A stretch of DNA of 38,477 nt, taken from an uncultured Clostridia bacterium. Its GTDB lineage: Bacteria; Bacillota; Clostridia; Oscillospirales; Acutalibacteraceae. Location: NCBI GenBank assembly GCA_946637545.1, contig CAMPBI010000003.1:1-38477 (forward strand), written 5' to 3'. Within the stretch, counting starts at the first letter, position 1; every line of letters begins with the position of its first letter. Of this stretch, positions 31,956 through 38,477 are shown piece by piece. The notes beneath the pieces were generated by a model that saw only the letters and a list, made by a program, of their open reading frames with translations, ran no database searches and was not told the origin of the DNA. A program made the position numbers and the translations under genes.

Positions 31956-32874
31956 TTATACTTTCACTCTTGACGACAGCGCAGCAGGCGAAAGGCTCGA
32001 CAAGCTGCTTGCGCAGCTTTTGAGTGAACTCACACGCTCTGCTGTGCAAAAGATTATTGACGACGGCGGCGTCGCTGTCAACGGCAAAACCGAAAATAAA
32101 AAATACAAATGCAAAGCGGGCGACAGGGTTGAAATCACTGTTCCCGACGCCAAGCCGCTTGAGGCGAAGGCGCAAAACCTTCCGCTTGAAATTGTGTACG
32201 AGGACGACGATTTGCTCGTTGTCAACAAGCCGAAGGGAATGGTTGTCCACCCTGCAAGCGGCAACCCCGACGGCACGCTTGTGAACGCTCTGCTTTACCA
32301 CTGCGGCGACTCGCTCTCGGGAATTAACGGCGTCATCCGTCCCGGAATTGTTCACCGTATCGACAAGGATACATCAGGGCTGCTCATAGTTGCAAAAAAT
32401 GATATGGCGCACATCAGCCTTGCCGAGCAGATTAAGGAGCACTCTTTTTCAAGAGCGTACGAGGCGGTTGTTTACGGCAACATCAAAGAGGACAAACTCA
32501 CCGTAAATCAGCCCATAGGCAGAAGCCCGAAGGACCGCAAAAAAATGGCGGTCACGTTAAAAAATTCTAAAAATGCTACAACTCATATCGAGGTGCTCGA
32601 ACGATTCGGAAATTTTACGCACATTCGATGCGTGCTTGAAACAGGCAGAACTCATCAGATAAGAGTTCACTGCGCGCACATCGGTCACCCCGTTGCGGGC
32701 GACGAGGTTTACGGACCGAAAAAGGTAATAACCGAGCTTCACGGGCAGTGCCTGCACGCAAAGCATATCGGATTTGTTCATCCGCGCACTCACGAGTGGC
32801 TGGAGTTTGAATCAGAGCTCCCCGAATATTTCACTAACTTTCTTAACAAGCTTAAAGGAGAAATGCATGGATAA
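31948..32874 (+). CDS. rluD: RluA-family 23S rRNA pseudouridine synthase (RluD/YlyB type)
   Basis: The 308-residue protein has an N-terminal S4 RNA-binding domain (residues ~12-65) and a pseudouridine synthase domain with VVNKPKGMVVHP, HRIDKDTSGLLIVAKN (catalytic Asp139) and TGRTHQIRVH. Such enzymes convert uridines of 23S rRNA helix 69 or related sites; the exact target is inferred from family resemblance and from the lspA-ylyB order known in Bacillus. It overlaps lspA by 8 bases. The SD-like GGACGGGGAAA lies inside lspA. Confidence 0.92.
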   Translation: MNNYTFTLDDSAAGERLDKLLAQLLSELTRSAVQKIIDDGGVAVNGKTENKKYKCKAGDRVEITVPDAKPLEAKAQNLPLEIVYEDDDLLVVNKPKGMVVHPASGNPDGTLVNALLYHCGDSLSGINGVIRPGIVHRIDKDTSGLLIVAKNDMAHISLAEQIKEHSFSRAYEAVVYGNIKEDKLTVNQPIGRSPKDRKKMAVTLKNSKNATTHIEVLERFGNFTHIRCVLETGRTHQIRVHCAHIGHPVAGDEVYGPKKVITELHGQCLHAKHIGFVHPRTHEWLEFESELPEYFTNFLNKLKGEMHG

Positions 32875-33724
32875 GACATTTGAAAACTGGCTTGTTGTGT
32901 CCGACATCGACGGCACTCTCAACAACAAGTTCAGACGCCCCGTGCAGAGAAATTACGACGCAATCAAAAAATTCACTGACCTCGGCGGTAACTTTACGCT
33001 CGCTTCGGGCAGACTGCAGTCAAGCCTTGAGCGCAACTACAACCGCATAACGCCTAATCAGCCTGCGATAGTGCTCAACGGCGCAGGTCTTTACGATTAC
33101 AAGCAGCGTAAAATGATTTGGCGCAACACAATCGGACCGAAGGGCAGGGAATTTGTTAAATATATTTACGAAGAATTTGACGAGATTTTCAAAAGCGTTG
33201 ACATCGGAATATATTTTGACGACTATGTATATGTTGTCAAAAGCGGCTTTTTTCAAAAGTTTACAACGCATTTTGACAAGGCGAAGCATGAGTATGTCAA
33301 ATCGTTTGACGAAATCCCCGAGGAGGGATGGATGAAGGTCATTTTCTGGTCTAATCCGTTTACGATTATGAAGCTTAATAACCTTGTAAAAAAGCTCGAA
33401 AATCCCGACGCAAACTTTATGCTCTCGTCTGTTATGACGCTCGAAATGCTGCAAAAGGACACCCACAAGGGCGTTGGCATTATGCACCTTGCGGATATGC
33501 TCGGCATTGACAGGAGCCACGTTGCCGCAATTGGCGACTACTACAACGACTGGGATATGCTCCAAACAGTCGGACTGCCTGCCTGTGCAGGACAGGCACC
33601 GTCGTCAATTCATAAAATCTGCAAATTTGAAGCGTGCCACTGCAACAAGGGCTGCGTTGCCGATTTGCTCGAATATATTATGAGCGGACAGGCTGAAGCA
33701 GATATGGAAAGCGGCAAAATATGA
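32867..33724 (+). CDS. HAD-superfamily hydrolase, Cof type
   Basis: This 285-residue cytoplasmic phosphatase carries all four HAD motifs: VVSDIDGTL (nucleophile Asp13), LASGR, a THKG lysine, and [11 protein letters not shown]. The cap between motifs II and III is of the Cof/C2 type, common in sugar-phosphate and pyridoxal-phosphate phosphatases; the substrate is unknown. Near the C-terminus is an unusual short cysteine cluster ([12 protein letters not shown]). ATG 32867 has AAAGGAG six bases upstream and overlaps the rluD end by 8 bases. Confidence 0.9.
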   Translation: MDKTFENWLVVSDIDGTLNNKFRRPVQRNYDAIKKFTDLGGNFTLASGRLQSSLERNYNRITPNQPAIVLNGAGLYDYKQRKMIWRNTIGPKGREFVKYIYEEFDEIFKSVDIGIYFDDYVYVVKSGFFQKFTTHFDKAKHEYVKSFDEIPEEGWMKVIFWSNPFTIMKLNNLVKKLENPDANFMLSSVMTLEMLQKDTHKGVGIMHLADMLGIDRSHVAAIGDYYNDWDMLQTVGLPACAGQAPSSIHKICKFEACHCNKGCVADLLEYIMSGQAEADMESGKI

Positions 33725-34551
33725 TGTATCTCGGAGCGCATCTTTCCTCGTCAAAGGGCTACACCGCAATGCTCGAAACAGCGCTTTCAATCGGCGCAAA
33801 CACTTTTCAGTTTTTTACGCGCAATCCGCGCGGCGGAGCGGCAAAAGAGCTTGACCGAGGGGATATAAAAACATTTTTAAAGCGGAAGGACGAAGAGCAT
33901 TTCGGCACTATTCTTGCTCACGCACCGTATACGCTGAATCTTTGCAGCGCAAAGCCGGAGGTCCGCGAGTTTGCACAAAACACTTTCAGAAACGACCTTG
34001 ACCGCCTTGAGCAAACGCCGAATCAGCTCTATAATTTCCATCCCGGCTCGCATGTCGGACAGGGCGCTGACAAAGGAATTGAGTTAATCGCCGACGCTCT
34101 CAACAGCGTGCTGGCAGAGGATATGACAACAACTGTCCTGCTCGAAACTATGGCAGGCAAGGGCAGCGAAATCGGCAGAAGCTTTGAGGAGCTGCGCGCG
34201 ATTATTGACCGCGTTGAACTAAAGGATAAAATGGGCGTATGCCTTGACACCTGCCATGTCAGCGACGGCGGATATGATATTGCAAACAACCTTGACGGAG
34301 TGCTTGAGGAATTTGACAGAATTGTAGGAATCAATCGCCTGAAAGCGCTGCACCTTAACGACAGCAAAAACCCGCTTGGCGCACACAAGGACAGGCACGA
34401 AAAAATCGGCGAGGGCTTCCTCGGAATGAAAACCTTTGAGAACATCATCAACCATCCGCAATTGTGTGATTTGCCGATGTTCCTGGAAACGCCCAACGAG
34501 CTCGACGGCTATGCACGCGAGATTGAATTACTGAAAAACCACAGGAGATAA
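33721..34551 (+). CDS. nfo: Endonuclease IV (AP endonuclease)
   Basis: Nfo cuts DNA 5' of abasic sites in base excision repair using three zinc ions. The 276-residue TIM barrel has [95 protein letters not shown] and FLETPN, which cover the metal ligands. The start overlaps the HAD gene stop (ATGA; ATG at 33721, or the adjacent one at 33724), which points to translational coupling. Confidence 0.96.
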   Translation: MMYLGAHLSSSKGYTAMLETALSIGANTFQFFTRNPRGGAAKELDRGDIKTFLKRKDEEHFGTILAHAPYTLNLCSAKPEVREFAQNTFRNDLDRLEQTPNQLYNFHPGSHVGQGADKGIELIADALNSVLAEDMTTTVLLETMAGKGSEIGRSFEELRAIIDRVELKDKMGVCLDTCHVSDGGYDIANNLDGVLEEFDRIVGINRLKALHLNDSKNPLGAHKDRHEKIGEGFLGMKTFENIINHPQLCDLPMFLETPNELDGYAREIELLKNHRR

Positions 34552-34556
34552 CCGTT

Positions 34557-34982
34557 ATGATGAAAGTCAGATACGCCAGGGAGGCGGATTACGAGCAGAT
34601 GCAGGTGATTGACAAATCAGTTACCAAAGCAGAATTCAAGCGCTGGACGGATAACGCGCAGGTGCTTTTTATCTATGAAAATGACGACTTTGCGGGGTGG
34701 CTGCAGTACAGCTTTTTCCTCGAAAAAACACCGTTTGTCAACCGTTTTTACATTCTGCCCGAATTCCGCGGTCTCGGCAACGGCAAGCTCACCCTTTTAA
34801 TCTGGCAAAGGCAGATGGAGGAGCGCTTTTTTGACGACGTAATGATTTCGTGCGAAAGCACAAACGAAAAAGCGCAAAAGCTTTACGAAGGACTTGGATA
34901 CAAAAAAATCGGCACTCTCGCTCTGCACGAAAATGCCGATGAAATAGTTTATAAAAAGGTACTTCCAAAACCCGAATTTTAA
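34557..34982 (+). CDS. GNAT-family N-acetyltransferase
   Basis: The 141-residue protein shows the GNAT acetyl-CoA motif FYILPEFRGLGNGKL (Arg-Gly-x-Gly-x-Gly variant) and the C-terminal SCESTNEKAQKLYEGLGYKKIG. The acceptor substrate cannot be predicted. AGGAG lies about nine bases before ATG 34557; a second ATG follows directly. It closes the lspA-rluD-HAD-nfo-GNAT unit, and the last codons form part of the terminator stem. Confidence 0.88.
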   Translation: MMKVRYAREADYEQMQVIDKSVTKAEFKRWTDNAQVLFIYENDDFAGWLQYSFFLEKTPFVNRFYILPEFRGLGNGKLTLLIWQRQMEERFFDDVMISCESTNEKAQKLYEGLGYKKIGTLALHENADEIVYKKVLPKPEF

Positions 34983-34992
34983 TTCGGGTTTT
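34967..34992. terminator. Bidirectional terminator spanning the stop codons of two converging genes
   Basis: AAAACCCGAA (34967-34976) pairs perfectly with TTCGGGTTTT (34983-34992) around TTTTAA, flanked by T-rich sequence on both strands. The stem contains the final coding bases of the acetyltransferase and reaches the stop codon of the minus-strand carboxylesterase. Confidence 0.88.
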
Positions 34993-36805
34993 AATTTTGC
35001 GCTTTATCTATAATTGTATAAAGCGGTGCATACGGGTCGTCAATCATTTTGATTTCGCTGTCAAGCTGAATAATCTGCTTTTGATTTTTTGTGTATTGTT
35101 TCCATTCAGGAAGGCTGTCGTCGTTCGGGTCGCCTGTTTTAACAAAGTTGACCCAGTAATTCTGCATGTCCTCTGACAGCGCATTATCCGCGCCGTCATA
35201 CATTTCAGCGTGGCGCCACAGATTGCCGTACGCATAAGGCATTTCACCTGCGTGATTAGCGCGCAGTGAGGCGTTATCCTTGCTGAAATAGTAAAAATAT
35301 ACAGGCTTGTTCTGTGCAGCCATATAGTCCGACCATTTTTTGTGGCTGTATGCAAACCAGGTGCCGCCGAGAACATAATCGTATGTACCCTTTGCGCTGC
35401 CTCCTGCCTCAACAAGGAAGTCATAGTCAAGCTCAACGCTGTCAGGCGGATAAGCCTTCAGCGCCTCGTCTGCGTAGTCGCCGAACAGGTCGGTCAGTGC
35501 TTTTTTATAATCATCATCCTCGACCTTGCTGAACAGATTAAACACATTTGCCTCGTGTGAGTTGTATCCGTTTAGCAGCGCCTGCTCGTTGTTTTCACCC
35601 TTTTCATATGTAAGATACGGCTGCTCTGTAATCGCATATCCGTCAACGGTCATTGCGCTGTTGTTCGCAGTGGTGTTTACAAGTTCCTCGGCAGGAATAT
35701 CACGCAGGTCATCAACGCTTTTTGCGCCAAATTCCTCAAGCGCCTTGTCGCCCTGCGTAAGTGCGTCCTCAAATGTTCTGAAGGTGTGATAGGGGACTTT
35801 CGGAGTAATGCCGCTGCTCTCTGCAATAGCATATCTGAACAGACCTTTTGCAAGCGGCGAAACACAAAGCGCATTAACGCTTGAGGCGCCTGCCGATTCA
35901 CCTGCAACGGTGATTTTTGAAGAGTCGCCGCCGAAAGCTTCAATGTTTTCATTAACCCATTTCAGCGCGGCAATCTGGTCAAGCAAACCGTAGTTGCCCG
36001 TCGTACCGTTTGGCGATTCCTTTGCAAGTTCGCCGTTTGCCATATATCCGAAAATGTTAACCCTGTAACCGAAATTTACAACGATTATTCCTTTTTTCGC
36101 AAGGTTCTCACCGCGATAGGCGTCAAACGAAGGCTGACCGCCCGTGAGTGAACCGCCGTGGATGAAAAACAGCACGGGTGCGTCCTTCACCTCGCCTGCA
36201 GGCTTCCAGATATTGAGATACAGCGAGTCCTCGCTGACCGCCTCGCGAAAGTTATCCTTAAGGCTGATTTTGTAGTCGTGATAGCCTATGATTCTTGTGA
36301 GCGAGTTCACAATTTCGGGACTCCTTTGCTGCATCGACATAGGCGCAAAATGGTCGCAAACCTTTACGCCGTCCCAGCTTTCAGGCGCCTGCGGCTCTTT
36401 CCATCGCAGCTCGCCAACGGGCGGCTTTGCATATGGGATTTTCGTGTAAACCTCAACGCTTTTGTCCTCGCTGAAAACACCGGTAAGGTCACCCTGTTTA
36501 ACTGTGACAACATCTGTAACCTCGGGATTTTTTGCATCTACGGCAGGAACAGTTTTGTACGGCGGCTGCGAAATTATCATAGCCGCTCCGAGCGAAATGA
36601 AAAAGCCAACCCACGCAAGCAGTCTTACAAACCACTTTTTGTTTTTAATCACCTTTATTTCAAGCGCTATGTATGCTGCAAACAGAACAAGTGCCACACA
36701 CCATCCAAGCAGTGTGTTTTTTCCGAGTTCAAGAATGGCAAAAAATATCACAGCACACAGCACAAGTACTATCCAGTAAAAAATACTAACTTTTTTCTTT
36801 TTCAT
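34991..36805 (-). CDS. Membrane-anchored type-B carboxylesterase
   Basis: The 604-residue protein has three predicted membrane helices at the N-terminus (about residues 8-25, 31-50, 58-78) followed by a full alpha/beta-hydrolase of the carboxylesterase/para-nitrobenzyl esterase family. Motifs are SEDSLYLNIW (191-200), the oxyanion-hole FFIHGGSL (213-220), and the nucleophile elbow VAGESAGASS (Ser304). Family members hydrolyse aromatic or aliphatic esters; the N-terminal anchor suggests that the catalytic domain faces outside and acts on external esters such as acylated plant material, which is an inference. The ATG at 36805 lies 8 bases downstream of the nitroreductase stop, with AGGAG before it, so the two are co-transcribed. 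Confidence 0.9.
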   Translation of the reverse strand: MKKKKVSIFYWIVLVLCAVIFFAILELGKNTLLGWCVALVLFAAYIALEIKVIKNKKWFVRLLAWVGFFISLGAAMIISQPPYKTVPAVDAKNPEVTDVVTVKQGDLTGVFSEDKSVEVYTKIPYAKPPVGELRWKEPQAPESWDGVKVCDHFAPMSMQQRSPEIVNSLTRIIGYHDYKISLKDNFREAVSEDSLYLNIWKPAGEVKDAPVLFFIHGGSLTGGQPSFDAYRGENLAKKGIIVVNFGYRVNIFGYMANGELAKESPNGTTGNYGLLDQIAALKWVNENIEAFGGDSSKITVAGESAGASSVNALCVSPLAKGLFRYAIAESSGITPKVPYHTFRTFEDALTQGDKALEEFGAKSVDDLRDIPAEELVNTTANNSAMTVDGYAITEQPYLTYEKGENNEQALLNGYNSHEANVFNLFSKVEDDDYKKALTDLFGDYADEALKAYPPDSVELDYDFLVEAGGSAKGTYDYVLGGTWFAYSHKKWSDYMAAQNKPVYFYYFSKDNASLRANHAGEMPYAYGNLWRHAEMYDGADNALSEDMQNYWVNFVKTGDPNDDSLPEWKQYTKNQKQIIQLDSEIKMIDDPYAPLYTIIDKAQN

Positions 36806-36813
36806 TATTACTC

Positions 36814-37584
36814 CTAAAGTGTTTTTATTTCGTGCGGCTTTCGCGGTGCAGTACGCACATATTTAACATCGGGATAGCCAAAAATCATACAGGTGACAGC
36901 CTTGTGTCCTCTCGGGAGCTTGAGCTTTGCTTTTATCATCGGATTAAGCTTTGTGCAAGCCACAAAAAAGCCGCTGTACAAAACCCCGAGCCCAAGGCTG
37001 TTTGCCTCAATTTCCATATATGCGCTTGCAAGCGTTGCATTTACTGCGTCGCGACCCGAAACAACGATAACGAGCGGCGCACCTTTAAAGAAAAACTTGT
37101 CGTGAATGTCTGTGTTTTTCAGTGACGCAGAAAACTTTGAGCCGACGTTAACGCCAGCTCTGAAAAGCTTTACGCAGTCGCGTTCAAGCTCCTCCTGCTT
37201 CGAGCCAAGAATTGTGAACGCAACATTTTGCGAGTTGGCACCGGTGGGAGCAAATCTGCCTGCATTAATAATTTTGTCAATCTTTTCCTGCTCAACAGGC
37301 ACGTCCTTGTACTGCCTGATAGTTCTTCTGCTTTTCATAGCAGCAAGCAGAGTGTCGCTGTCAATTTCAGTCATTGATGTCACGGGCTCGCACTCGCTTG
37401 TGTCGTAACCCTTCATATCAATTGCGCCCTGCGGACAAATTGCATAGCAGTGTCCGCACTCAATGCATCCGTCTCGCAAAACGGCTTTTTTATTGTCAAT
37501 GTAAAGTGCTGATGCCACGCAGTCCTTTACACAAAGACCGCAGCCAATGCACTTGTCGGTATTTATTTTTACTGTATTATTCAT
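36814..37584 (-). CDS. Ferredoxin-nitroreductase fusion
   Basis: The 256-residue protein begins with a two-cluster 4Fe-4S ferredoxin domain, with cysteines 12, 15, 18, 22 (CIGCGLCVKDC) and 40, 43, 46, 50 (CIECGHCYAICP). A flavin nitroreductase domain follows from about residue 80 (SRRTIRQYKDVPV, GRFAPTGANSQN, LGLGVLYSGF). This architecture is common in strict anaerobes and probably passes electrons from ferredoxin to FMN and on to an unknown acceptor. ATG at 37584 (minus) was chosen because GGAGGG lies seven bases upstream; the longer frame from 37608 starts upstream of this RBS. Confidence 0.93.
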   Translation of the reverse strand: MNNTVKINTDKCIGCGLCVKDCVASALYIDNKKAVLRDGCIECGHCYAICPQGAIDMKGYDTSECEPVTSMTEIDSDTLLAAMKSRRTIRQYKDVPVEQEKIDKIINAGRFAPTGANSQNVAFTILGSKQEELERDCVKLFRAGVNVGSKFSASLKNTDIHDKFFFKGAPLVIVVSGRDAVNATLASAYMEIEANSLGLGVLYSGFFVACTKLNPMIKAKLKLPRGHKAVTCMIFGYPDVKYVRTAPRKPHEIKTL

Positions 37585-37608
37585 TTTCAAGCCCTCCTTA
37601 TTATACAT

Positions 37609-37636
37609 ATAATAGCATATTGTACAAAAATATCAA
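37609..37636 (-). promoter_or_regulatory. Possible promoter of the nitroreductase-carboxylesterase unit
   Basis: On the minus strand TTGATA (complement of 37631-37636) and TATTAT (complement of 37609-37614) are 16 bases apart, directly after the NERD gene stop and about 25 bases before the nitroreductase ATG. Read-through from the upstream gene is also possible. Confidence 0.5.
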
Positions 37637-37638
37637 TA

Positions 37639-38382
37639 CTATTTTGTAAGCAACGATATTATTTTATTAATTTCAGCCGGAGGCAGATTTTCGTCGCCGC
37701 TTTTAATAAATTCAAGCATATCGAGCCCGCCGTTCGTGCGGCAGGCAAATACTGCAGTATCACCTGAATCGCCGTAAAGCGAAAGCACTGCAGCAGGATT
37801 TGAAAAGTAGACTACCTTGTTTATATAAGCGTGAACTCCGTTGCTGCGCAGGTATTTTGCCACACGGTATACATGTGTTCCAACCTGCTTTGCAGGACTG
37901 TAAAACTCTTCTGAATACGGTGTGCCGCCCCTGCCAACCTTGTGCTGTACCCAGTTTTTATCTTCAAAATCACCGACAATTTTGCCGTTGTGATTTTTTG
38001 ATTCAATCACAAAAACGCCCGATTTTCCTACAACAATATTGTCAATTTCACTTGTTTTGCCGTCGTAGGTGACAAACACATCCTGAATCACGGTATAGTT
38101 GTCCGGCAGCCTTTCAAGAACCCGGGTAGTTGCAGATTCGCCTTGAATACCTGCTGCTATAATATCTTTATCTTTGCTGTTAATGCTGCCAAAAAGCGCA
38201 ATAATCAGACATATCAAAAACAAAACACCGCAAACCGCGCCGCCGATAACATTTGAATTTGCAAAAAATGCAACCGACCCGAGCAGCGCAAGAACCGCCC
38301 AGATTATCCCGATTGCACCCGCACCCGATTTTTCTTTGTACGCTTCTTCAAGATGATCACTTTTCTTAATAAACTTCGCCAT
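37639..38382 (-). CDS. NERD-domain membrane protein
   Basis: The 247-residue protein has a charged N-terminus, two membrane helices (about residues 22-41 and 46-66) and a cytoplasmic NERD (nuclease-related) domain. That domain has the restriction-endonuclease-like pattern GES (81-83), SEIDNIVVGKSGVFVIESKN with Asp114, Glu127 and Lys129, and a downstream VGTHVYRVAKYL helix. NERD proteins are thought to act on nucleic acid, but biological roles are mostly unknown. ATG 38382 is preceded by AGGTGA; a GTG at 38391 falls on the SD and is rejected. Its promoter carries a palindrome (38394-38412). It is the most upstream minus-strand gene seen and may share transcription with the next two. Confidence 0.85.
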   Translation of the reverse strand: MAKFIKKSDHLEEAYKEKSGAGAIGIIWAVLALLGSVAFFANSNVIGGAVCGVLFLICLIIALFGSINSKDKDIIAAGIQGESATTRVLERLPDNYTVIQDVFVTYDGKTSEIDNIVVGKSGVFVIESKNHNGKIVGDFEDKNWVQHKVGRGGTPYSEEFYSPAKQVGTHVYRVAKYLRSNGVHAYINKVVYFSNPAAVLSLYGDSGDTAVFACRTNGGLDMLEFIKSGDENLPPAEINKIISLLTK

Positions 38383-38393
38383 ATAATTCACCT

Positions 38394-38412
38394 GTTATGA
38401 TAATATCATAAC
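38394..38412. promoter_or_regulatory. Perfect palindrome over the NERD gene -10 box, candidate operator
   Basis: GTTATGAT-AAT-ATCATAAC is an 8+3+8 perfect inverted repeat. It covers the -10 box and the likely transcription start on the minus strand, a classic repressor position. No regulator gene is adjacent, so the binding protein is unknown. Confidence 0.6.
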
Positions 38413-38428
38413 AAAAAAATAATGTCAA
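38400..38428 (-). promoter_or_regulatory. Sigma-A promoter of the NERD gene
   Basis: On the minus strand TTGACA (complement of 38423-38428) and TATTAT (complement of 38400-38405) are separated by 17 bases, a near-consensus promoter. The transcript leader would be only ~10-15 bases. Confidence 0.72.
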
Positions 38429-38477
38429 AATTTACAATTTGTATTTTTGTCAGTGATGCACACAATAAATTTGCAAG

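Noticed and set aside
36158-36817. 219-residue plus-strand frame opposite the carboxylesterase
   Set aside because: Antisense to clear alpha/beta-hydrolase motifs; no promoter or RBS.

Overview
The window looks like chromosomal DNA of a low-to-mid GC Gram-positive anaerobe of the Clostridia, most likely a Ruminococcaceae/Oscillospiraceae-type gut bacterium. This is inferred from AGGAGG-type ribosome binding sites, sigma-A promoters, a sodium-pump decarboxylase, a ferredoxin-nitroreductase, and the Firmicute gene orders miaB-ricA-mutS-mutL-miaA and yggS-sepF-divIVA-ileS-lspA-rluD. There is no rRNA, tRNA, phage, CRISPR array or transposase gene that I can see. Nearly everything is housekeeping.

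Layout. (1) 1-1840: the 3' end of a large secreted or surface protein, followed by a 47-residue acidic peptide gene and a strong terminator. (2) 1887-9320: a promoter and a tight seven-gene operon. It holds tyrA, aroB, aroA, aroC and pheA (shikimate to prephenate, then the tyrosine and phenylalanine branches), a VTT-domain membrane protein, and a galactokinase-like GHMP kinase with an unusual sugar-binding motif. (3) 9348-10403: a perfect hairpin, a diacylglycerol-kinase-family lipid kinase, and a terminator shared with a 44-residue membrane protein on the minus strand. (4) 10580-12438: divergent promoters; the rightward one drives oadG and oadB, the gamma and beta subunits of a Na+-translocating decarboxylase, with no alpha or biotin-carrier subunit nearby. 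(5) 12461-15687: pcrA, then a hairpin that buries the ribosome binding site of a cysteine-rich protein of unknown function, then a bidirectional terminator. (6) 15681-17210, minus strand: malQ.

(7) 17330-31328: a promoter followed by about 14 kb of closely packed plus-strand genes: miaB, ricA (YlbF/YmcA family), mutS, mutL, miaA, a HlyD-like adaptor, yggS, sepF, divIVA and ileS. This joins tRNA A37 modification and mismatch repair to the division-site cluster. (8) 31327-31464: a MITE-like element with imperfect terminal inverted repeats and an internal promoter-like sequence. (9) 31470-34982: lspA, rluD-like, a HAD phosphatase, nfo (endonuclease IV) and a GNAT acetyltransferase, mostly overlapping, ending in a bidirectional terminator. 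(10) 34991-38428, minus strand: a membrane-anchored type-B carboxylesterase, a ferredoxin-nitroreductase, and a NERD-domain membrane protein whose promoter carries a perfect palindrome over its -10 box.

The parts most worth a second look are small or regulatory. They are the 47-residue peptide, the 44-residue minus-strand membrane protein, the RBS-sequestering hairpin and its cysteine-rich gene, the MITE-like element carrying a promoter, the palindromic operator of the NERD gene, the orphan OadGB pair, and the GHMP kinase with Glu replaced by Asn in its substrate motif. I see no clear defence, secretion or biosynthetic cluster.
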